DNA from: Hybos culiciformis
Lineage: Eukaryota; Arthropoda; Insecta; Diptera; Hybotidae
DNA length: 64,000 nucleotides
Direction of reading: 5' to 3'
Assembly: GCA_964007475.1 (NCBI GenBank)
Contig: OZ023273.1
Coordinates: forward strand, 121,381,812-121,445,811
The notes beneath the pieces were generated by a model. That model was given only the letters and a program-made list of their open reading frames with translations, was not told the DNA's origin and made no database searches. Position 1 is the stretch's first letter, and the number at the start of each line of letters is the position of its first letter. The translations under genes were made by a program, and so were the position numbers. This document shows, in pieces, positions 55,801-64,000 of this stretch.

Positions 55801-58800
55801 ACATACTTATGTCAGAGACAGGATTACACTACGGTGAATAATAAAATTATTTTTATAATTTAATAATACTGTAATGATGTAGTGGTATTGTCATTATCAT
55901 TATCCTAAGAAGGGTTCGATTCGCATCTCGATATGAAATCTGTGTGAACTCTTAGTTGTCTACGCGACCTAAGTACTTGAGTTTTTTTAATGATACTTGT
56001 TAACATTTTATTAAGCGTTTTTTCTAGAATAGGTATATCTGAAACAAAATTGTGAGAAATGAACTCTTAAATAAAATTAATTAATTTTTTTTTATTCGTT
56101 TTATTTAAACTTGATTAGGGATTATTAATTTAATGACTTTTGACACTTTCAACTCTGAAGAGGTAGAAGAAACTTAATTTTGTTAAAATAAAATTTTAAA
56201 ATCTCAATTAAAATTTCTACTCAAAATATTTTAAAATTTAAAGTAGGGTTCTCAAACACCATCTCTTTACTTTATCTTAATCACTTGCAATCACATCTAA
56301 TAGATTTGGCAAATGCGCACGCTTTGAATGACAATATGTAAATTTATGGATATAAAGAACATATTATAAAGTAATGCTGTAAATTTAGATTAAGTAGATG
56401 AAATCTTGAATGAAAAATAGTTTAACAAGAAATTAAAAATTTTTTTAATGAAACTTGTAACGATATTTTCTTCTAAAAGTCTCGTTAAAACTGAAACTTT
56501 TATCGTAACTTTTTCTTCATTGTTGTCAATTTTAAGCGAACGCAAAATTTTGAAGTTTATTTGCGTTTTATCTAGATATGAGAATTCTTTTTGTTAGAGC
56601 AAGTTGTTCTTTGACAGATGAATTTCTTAAAAAAAAATTTTTATAAGACATTTCTTAAAGCTACATATTTATTTATAACGTTAAATATAATTTAATTACT
56701 AAAAATAATATACATATTTAAGCTTTTAATTTGCATACACATAGAATTTATATTCGCATAAAATTCTCAATAAAAATTGATAACTTCACAAATGTTATTA
56801 ACACATTATACCACGATAACCATTGAGAAAAAGAATTTGCACGACTTTTGATTTTAACACAGATGTCGACCTTGACTTCAAACTATGTTTGATTGATTAC
56901 AAAAATTTATTAATCGTTTTCAATTTTCTTTGTAATACGATAAGTATTTTTGTACAATTTATATAATTTGTATTATGTACATAAATAATGTATATATTAT
57001 ATATTTACTTTACACACATATATTTTTCTATCTATTACTTATATGTACGTAGAACCTTCGCAAATTTTAAAGAACTTATGCACCAGTAAATGTGTATCTG
57101 CAATAAAAATTGATATTGGTATTTGGTTTATCATTTCAATGTTTAATTTATAATTGGTATTAATAATATCAATCGTTAAGCAATAAAAAGTTGGTAAAGA
57201 TTTATTCGGTAAGTACCAGTTTGGCTTCTTGGTTTTATTCAGGTGTTATAATTTATAAAAGTAAACATTATTGTTATATACACAAGTAGTACCAAATATA
57301 ATATGTAATTTAAAGTAAACCAAGGCGAGTATGCTATTTATTTGGTATTAATTTAATGCATATTATATTTTTTCACCGTCTCGGGCGTCGAAACTAAATT
57401 TTTTCTGTGGCTGATGATATTACAGTTTTAATTTAGATTTTATAAATAAACAAAATAAAATTTTGAGATTAAATGTTATTTGAAACAAATACATAATTAG
57501 AAATGTGTTATAAATAATAAACTGATTTTTTCAATTTGTGATAACTTCATTGAATTTCAGTTAATGGAAAAATAGTATTATATTTGAGGGAACCGGGTTT
57601 GAACATAGGATTATACATTTTTATTTAGTGCCCGTAAAGTGATTAATAATCATAATTTTTTTTGTTTATTAGAAACCAAATTATTGATGTTTTAATATGA
57701 AACTAAAAAACCGCACAAAAACAATTTTCATTTTATCTGATTGATTCGTGCTTGTTATACTAAATATTAATTTATAAGTAAAATTTAAGTAGAGTTTCTA
57801 AAGCTAAATTAAATTATTAAATTTATGTTTTGCATTAATTACTTTAGAATATCTTCGTATTAAAGATTATCGTTTTTGAAATATTAATCATGAATAATTA
57901 ATAGTAATGGATTGAAATAAAATTAAAAAAATATTAGGCAGTTAGTAACTAAACTATGCATTAATCATAGTTTGTCGGCTGTAACGATTATCGCTATGTG
58001 CCTTAATAATAAAGAAGTAATAAAAGTTTTAATTATGAATCACTTGATTAAGGTTCAGAATATTTAGAAATTGTATGTGTTACAGTTCACTGAATGGAAA
58101 ACATAGTTTTATATTAAATAAACTTGAAAATTTTTCTAAACGTTTATTTTTTGTATTATTCACGTTATTTAAACAGTGTAATAAATTTTTAAGTATTATG
58201 TAAAATTAACTAAATAGTTATAACTAATGTAAATTAAAGAAATAAAGGTCAATTCTGCAATTATTGATTTTTTTTTTTTACAGCACCATCTTAGAAAAAT
58301 TTGCTCGAACAAATTATGATTATTAATTTATTATTAAAATTAATTTTCAAAAAAAAAACAAAAAATGTACAAAAGTTCATTATCATTAGAAAACCATCGG
58401 TTCTAAGCCCAAATTGTTTAGTAAAAATAACAAAAAGTGATATGTGCAGCTTGCATTTTGAAATTAATATAATTATAAAAGGTACCTGTACAGATTAATG
58501 TAATAAATAAAATTAATTTAAATAATATCGAGAACGAGAACTGAAAAAAACCAGGAAATAAGTATACTGCAATTCTATTACAGACATTGCATCATTTTAC
58601 TATAAAAATCACGTAATGAATAGCTCTTTACTATTGATGAAGTTATTTATAAATATTAGAGTTTAATGGTTTAATTAAATTTTCAAAAATATTAGTTTTA
58701 GTTAGAACAAAAAAATACTCTAATTTAACTACAAGCTTTAATGTATGTTATTTTGCGAAAATATTTTTGAGATTTCTCCATATTTAAATATTTTCAAGAG

Positions 58801-61800
58801 AAAAAAATCATGTGGGGATACCCTATCCAAACATGAAATTAATGTTTTTGTGTTTTGATATAAGTAATTAAATTTAGCCTAAGCTACTATTTTCGTATAC
58901 TAAAAATATTTTGTTCTCTACCTTTTTTTTTTTAAATCTCAAAAGTTGGATGTTAGTAGGATTTATTTGTTATGTATTTAAATTATTTAAAAATATACCA
59001 ATTTTTCCATAAATTGCATAATCACTATTGCATAAAGGGTTAGTCGATATTATAGAAAAACATTTTATAGTGTTTTAGAACATTAATTGTTCCAATGTTC
59101 CAATGAATGAATATAAATAATAATTAAAAACTTAATTTATAGACATTCGTGTCTTTAAATATGCTAACTATTCAAAAAGTTGGTGTTAATTTGTGTACAT
59201 TTGAAAAAAACCAATTGATATATTATTATCTTTTAACTTTATTCTATTCCGGATAATCCAATATTAATTAGAACATTAATGATAGTAATTAAATTGATTT
59301 ATGCCAATAAATAAAATTCCTTAAAATAAAATAAAAATATTGCAAATTACGCTTTTAAAAAATTATTCATTTATTATCAAACATTGTACCTATAATAAGT
59401 TAATTTATTTTTTTCATTAAATTCTAATTAAAATTATATTAAAATTGTTCTGATTTAATTAAATTACTATTACGCATACATTTTATAAAGAACAAATTAA
59501 TAACGATAGGTATACATTAATAATGTAACTACTGTCGACATGGCTTTTTATCGAAACTTGTTTATTTTGTTATGGGGGTTATCTATTTGAGATTTTCGAA
59601 CCAAATTCAATTTTATATACTTACTTTTGCGATATCTAATATCGATACAATATTTTGCACCCACATAATTAATTTAAAAAATTTTGCAAAAAAAAAAATA
59701 AAAATAAAAAGTGAGTTTCAAATAATGAAAGTAGAGTCTGTGAGTCGATGAAAATTTAGTATAAAAAGCTCTGTATAACAATGAGCAGACAAGAATAAAA
59801 ATCGCGATTTTAAAAAAATTATTCCCAAAAGTATCCTTCATATATGGGCTTACTTATTAATTTGCATCATCATCTTGTTTGTTCTGTAATCTTAAAAAAA
59901 TAATCAAAAAACTTCTTTTTTTATTTTGGGAGAAAAAAACCACAATTTTTGAATATGTATATTATTCGTCATCATTATAATAAATATTATAACCTACATT
60001 ATTATTTATATTCAGGGAATTCCACTTAAAACCATAATTGACAAATTATAAACAAAAAGTTTAATATGTATAACATATTTATAATAAGTGACATAATACA
60101 TTTAGTAAAATCTAATATCATACATAATTATTTTGATAAACACATCCCTGATTGTAAAACCAAGATGCGATATTCCTCATCGAGTCACTCTGCTCCTTCT
60201 ATAAACTTAATTTCTGTCTCCGACTTATGTCTTTTTTAGCTCTTCGGGCCTTTTAAAGCGTTTTTTTCCAACATACTTGCCCTTAGTTCGTATGTTCGTA
60301 ACGTTCGGCATTGATATAATACGTGAGATACCACTTCCGGTTCCTCTGCAGTCTCTATAAGTATTCTTTATATTATACTTACATATGTGCACTTAACTTC
60401 TTTCCTCTATATTCCTATTTAATAGAATTGTAACACTTTATAACTGAACTGTATACAAATTCTAGATAAATTTATCACACTTAAATCACCAAATATAATT
60501 CCTTATCTTTTATTCGAAATAACCAAAAGAGTTAATTAAGCACTTTTGGCTATTTCTTTAATTCTAATATTATTATAATTTATAATTATGAGATAACCGA
60601 TATAATTCTCCTGTATCTAATTTTACTTTTATATTCAAATTGTTATTTCCAAATTTTTGGTCCCTAATTCTTATTCCCAATTGGATTCGTTTAAAATATA
60701 AATAACTAAGCAATCATTGATTAAGTATTTTTCGAATAGTAAAGATTGTCCTTTTATTTAAACCTAAATCAGACCGCAACTACTGGTTGTTGAAGATGTG
60801 TCCTGAGCATATGCCAGTGAAAAATCTAAGGTTTGTTTTGTCAAGCCCTAATGACTGTAAACTTGATTTAGATCCCCATACCTCTTTGATGTTGCTGTTT
60901 CATTCAGTTTGATGCCCTATTTTTCCATGTTCTTCCCATCTTTAGATTTGTACCTTTCTTTTCAGATCTGAAAATCCCTGGAAAGATCGTACCATTTAAG
61001 AGGTTTCTTAACACTAGTCTTTAGCTGAATTATCTGCTTCTATATTTCCTTCTATTGTTTCTATTTCCCTCAATTATTTTCTCTTCTATATATACCTCTT
61101 TTAATATTCTAGCCAATGTTTCGATTTACAATAACGAGGCAGGGCTCTTCCTGCCCAGAAGCATGTGATATGTTTGTTTTCCTAGCTAAAATTACCCTCT
61201 CTCTTAAATCCGTGCGTTACATTTATACATACCTTAAATAACTACTCATTACCTTCTTAATATTTTCGAAATATTTTTTAATTTTCTGAACTAATATTAT
61301 TTCAATTTCAGATGTAATAAATGGAGCGATATTTGATGAAGATCATGATGAAATGGTTGTGGTAAAGGATATTGAATTTTTTTCAATGTGTGAGCATCAT
61401 TTGGTTCCTTTTTATGGAAAGGTATCAATTGGATATTTGCCATGCAATAAAATTCTCGGACTAAGTAAACTTGCCAGGTAAGCTATTTAAATTTAATTCA
61501 GAATGTGCCTTAATTGAGGTTTTTTTTTCAGAATTGTGGAAATATTTTCAAGACGTCTTCAAGTACAAGAAAGACTATCTAAACAGATTGCTGTAGCTGT
61601 CACTCAAGCGGTACAACCAGCAGGTGTGGCTGTTATAATTGAAGGAGTGTAAGTATTAAATTATTTAAACTGCAAAATTTATAAAAAATTAATTTCAATT
61701 AGAAATTTAATATTTGTTTTTACTTCTCAGTAGTAGTTGTAACTTTTTAAGGATTTTTTCAAATCTTTAGCCTTCAGTTAAACGTTTTTTTTTAAATATT

Positions 61801-62326
61801 CAGAATGTGTAGTGAATACAAAGGGCTTCACCATAAAAGAATTTGAAATCCTGAATTTAAAATTCTTAGAATAAAAAACATTAGGAATTTGAAATTCAGT
61901 ACATATTGCAAATTCTTTTATGGTGAAGCTCCTTTTATAAATTTTTTTCATTTTTTTTATCTTCGCTACATATTTTTGTGTTTTTTTTCTTATAAACGTA
62001 ACTCTTGTATTACTCTAATTTTGTTATTTCCGATAATTATTGAAATAAATATTTTTAAAAGAATATAACAATAGAGTAAAGCTGGTATTATATATATTCA
62101 TACAGTAGGTACCTTATAATATTCATACAGTAGGTACCTTTTAAATAAAATCTATTACAAAAATGAAATATTTTAAATTTCCTTTATTTTTATTTTCAGG
62201 CATATGTGTATGGTAATGCGTGGTGTTCAAAAAATCAACTCTAAGACAGTAACTTCAACTATGTTGGGGGTATTTCGTGATGATCCAAAAACACGTGAAG
62301 AGTTTTTAAATTTGGTTAATAAATAA
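49895..62326 (+). CDS. GTP cyclohydrolase I (Punch in Drosophila)
   Basis: Five exons: 49895-50276, 54227-54436, 61312-61477, 61532-61648, 62200-62326. GT/AG introns and matching phases give 333 residues. Exon 1 (127 residues) is Ser-rich and poorly conserved, the kind of N-terminus that varies between isoforms in flies. From exon 2 onward the family core is complete: [20 protein letters not shown], then [18 protein letters not shown], then the zinc site [19 protein letters not shown] (Cys224, His227), [14 protein letters not shown], and [10 protein letters not shown] with the third zinc Cys295. It ends [17 protein letters not shown]. The decameric enzyme turns GTP into 7,8-dihydroneopterin triphosphate, the first step to tetrahydrobiopterin and insect pteridine pigments. 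Start codon: two ATGs in a row, the first used. AATAAA-type signals lie near 62615. Confidence 0.95.
50277..54226. other. Intron 1 of GTP cyclohydrolase I
   Basis: 4 kb, phase 1. At about 50700-50800 there are repeats of 'gaaccgaacc' and 'aaaccgaacc'. At 53849-53960 a less AT-rich patch has an open frame (with '[19 protein letters not shown]') that ends only past 54200. Its place just before exon 2 would suit an alternative first exon, but I see no clear donor and recognise no family. Confidence 0.4.
54437..60139. other. Intron 2 of GTP cyclohydrolase I, first part
   Basis: 5.7 kb of AT-rich DNA. A degenerate tRNA-like segment is at 55870-55930. The short open frames at 55080-55268 and 58301-58498 have no support. 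No other repeat or gene was recognised. Confidence 0.5.
55870..55930 (+). repeat. Degenerate tRNA-like (SINE-type) segment
   Basis: An A-box-like TGATGTAGTGG (55875-55885) and a B-box-like GGTTCGATTCG (55913-55923) lie in tRNA-like order but too close together, and no cloverleaf closes. It is probably a relic of a tRNA-derived SINE or pseudo-tRNA. Confidence 0.35.
60140..61215 (-). mobile_element. Rotted relative of the LINE, interrupted
   Basis: Read on the minus strand it follows the C-terminal part of the LINE at 10512-14252 in the same order. The 'attcctcatcgagtcactctg' region answers 10592-10620, 'cgacttatgtctt' answers 10640, and 'cattgatataatacgtgaga' answers 10725-10745. Further on, 'gatgtgtcctgagcatatgccagtga' answers 10823-10850. 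About 400 bases of AT-rich DNA (60370-60770) split it. No open frame survives. It lies at the 3' end of GTP cyclohydrolase intron 2, ending about 100 bases before exon 3. Confidence 0.7.
61649..62199. repeat. Intron 4 of GTP cyclohydrolase I with hairpin element and a short tandem duplication
   Basis: An inverted repeat at 61818-61937 pairs 'gggcttcaccataaaagaat' with 'attcttttatggtgaagctc', with weaker matching inside ('gaatttgaaat'). A 24-base unit containing 'attcatacagtaggtacctt' is repeated twice at about 62087-62141. Both are intronic. Confidence 0.7.
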
Positions 62327-63374
62327 TTTTTATTAAGTTTTTTTACCACTATGACGTATTCAGATTATGGCAATAATTTTTTTTTTTGAGTTTTTATAAA
62401 TATTGTATTGTGTAAAAAATCATTTTTTTTAATTTTGTTATCAATTTTGATGAAATATTTAACGTAAAATTGTAAGACAGTTTTAGGGACCAAAAGGATA
62501 ATATATGTGACCTTGTTATTTGAATATTATGATAATTGCATTTTTAAAATAGTAAGATTCATAAATAATTTATATATAAATATTATATTATACACATTAT
62601 ACATAGTATTATAAAATAAAAAATATATTTACCCATCATAAAATAAACAAATATTTAATTAAATATATGTAATGTATTTTTAAAGATGCTTATTTATTTA
62701 TTTTTTTAAAACTTATTGCTTTTAATATGTCAATCAATATTATTAATTCTGTATCTGTTTAAAATAATTAGTTTATCAAATAATTCTGTTAGACAAAATA
62801 CTGAAACATAGTTATATAATTTAGCCCCTGAATGGCAAAATGCAAAAAATTTTCGATTTTAAAGAAGGAAGGGACAGACTGGATTGACTAATTTATATTA
62901 GAAACGAGACCATTGAAAATTTTATTTGACATTTAATTGAAAGTTTGAGAAAAAAAATTATTTTCCGAAAGAGTAGGTACATTTTGAATTATTTATCTAC
63001 GCATTGGGAATGTAGATAATGTCTTCGTTGTAAGAGTAACAAACATTGCATATTTGAATAAATTTTGCATATTTTATTATATTTTACAATATTTATTATG
63101 TAGCTCATTGTTTAGTTTTTGTAGTGGTTTAAAATAATAAAATTATGAATAATCTTTATTTCTCTTGATTAGAACTTCTAGTGCATTATCTGCTGTATAA
63201 AGGTTTTATTTTTGATAGATGAAATATAATTTAAGATGTCGCCATCGTGTCGTACTACCAAACTTCAAGAGCATTTAAAAAGCGATTTGTAAAGAAAACC
63301 TTTATTTAATTCGTTTAAAATATATTTCTTTTCTATGTATTTCGATTTAATTTTATATTACATAATAATAAAAA
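62327..63374. other. Convergent 3' region of GTP cyclohydrolase I and XPD
   Basis: About 1 kb of AT-rich DNA. It includes AATAAA near 62615 on the plus strand and a minus-strand AATAAA (plus tttatt, 63301-63306) about 70 bases past the XPD stop. Nothing else was recognised. Confidence 0.5.
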
Positions 63375-63947
63375 TTAAATAACCATAGTTTCACAAACGA
63401 ATTCAATATCATCATCTTCCACACCGCTTTCATTTTCCTTTTCTTCTTTATTTTTTTGAATTTGCATTATTTCCAACTGCTCTAAATTTAATAAAGATAT
63501 ACCTAATTGATCTTCACGAGAAAAGGGTTGTGCCATCCGACGTAACCAACGCCTAGCTCTTTGCATTGATTCTTCTGTACTCAAATTGCAAAAATTATCA
63601 TGCAAGTGTTCCTGTATCCATTTTGGTAGACGACTTCGTTTATCGCTTTTAGAAAAACGTTTATCCGCGAATATCATAATACCATAGTCAGTTTTTCCTC
63701 TTAAAGCTCTTCCGACACATTGTGCAGCATGACGCATTGCATCGAACGTTAGGAAATCATTTTCTCGAATTTGAAATTGATCCCTCAAATAATCTAAGCG
63801 GGCCTTCAAAATTTTAGATTGGGTATAAACATAAGGAATTCCGAACATAAGAACTGCACGTCCGTAATGGTGGTCAAAATCTACACCTTCAGAAACTTTT
63901 CCTCTTGCAACAGCCAATAATACTGCCCCTCGTCCACAATCACAAGC
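63375..63947 (-). CDS. XPD/ERCC2 DNA helicase, last exon (partial gene)
   Basis: The last exon on the minus strand, 190 residues, preceded by a proper AG acceptor (63948-63949). The rest of the gene lies beyond or near the window end. It shows helicase motif V ([12 protein letters not shown]), '[20 protein letters not shown]' (motif VI with the Arg finger region), then PKWIQEHL and [21 protein letters not shown], the C-terminal signature of XPD. XPD (Rad3) is the 5'-3' iron-sulfur helicase of TFIIH, needed for nucleotide excision repair and, structurally, for transcription initiation. The acidic C-terminal tail (about 25 residues after LEIMQIQK) is a little longer than in human. It is convergent with GTP cyclohydrolase I, about 1 kb apart. 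Confidence 0.94.
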   Translation of the reverse strand, partial: ACDCGRGAVLLAVARGKVSEGVDFDHHYGRAVLMFGIPYVYTQSKILKARLDYLRDQFQIRENDFLTFDAMRHAAQCVGRALRGKTDYGIMIFADKRFSKSDKRSRLPKWIQEHLHDNFCNLSTEESMQRARRWLRRMAQPFSREDQLGISLLNLEQLEIMQIQKNKEEKENESGVEDDDIEFVCETMVI

Positions 63948-64000
63948 CTAGAAATAATATATTTACAATTATTCATATATATGTGGTATCACCAATTAAA

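Overview
The window is nuclear DNA of an animal, almost certainly an insect. It is very AT-rich (roughly three quarters A+T by eye). It carries spliced genes with GT/AG introns, and the encoded proteins are close to insect or animal families. It also holds many short inverted-repeat transposons and an R1/I-like LINE. The order within insects cannot be fixed from this sequence alone. No bacterial, viral or organellar segment was seen.

Layout. Positions 1-1737 are a copy of 14177-15913 (LINE 5' edge, EOGT 3' flank and most of the last EOGT exon), identical wherever I compared them. They end at a 200-N scaffold gap (1738-1937), so this is probably a false duplication. A minus-strand C1orf43/NICE-3 family gene follows (3471-5320). 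Next comes a transposon nest (5461-14252): a 569-bp inverted-repeat element, two adjacent related composite elements full of short palindromes and carrying a tRNA-like Pol III box pair, two more inverted-repeat elements, and a broken minus-strand LINE. EOGT (minus, 15045-17298) and the CAAX protease STE24 (plus, 18974-22623) are head to head, with a hAT-type and a second small transposon between them. STE24 is tail to tail with a minus-strand GON4L/mute-type gene (23292-25986). A possible orphan exon (27512) and a near-perfect 303-bp palindrome precede an hnRNP U-like gene (plus, 29524-38877). About 11 kb of gene-poor AT-rich DNA follows, including a decayed hAT element with an 8-bp target duplication. 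GTP cyclohydrolase I (plus, 49895-62326) has a 6.9-kb intron holding a rotted LINE relative. The window ends with the last exon of the TFIIH helicase XPD (minus, 63375-63947), convergent with GTP cyclohydrolase I.

The genes are unrelated housekeeping functions: ER glycosylation, prenyl-protein processing, chromatin/transcription, RNA binding, pterin synthesis, and DNA repair/transcription. There is no operon-like logic. Possible shared regulation is limited to the divergent pairs EOGT/STE24 and GON4L/27512. I see no new enzymatic system. The least ordinary material is the paired composite elements at 6053-8807 and the long hairpin at 28860-29162.
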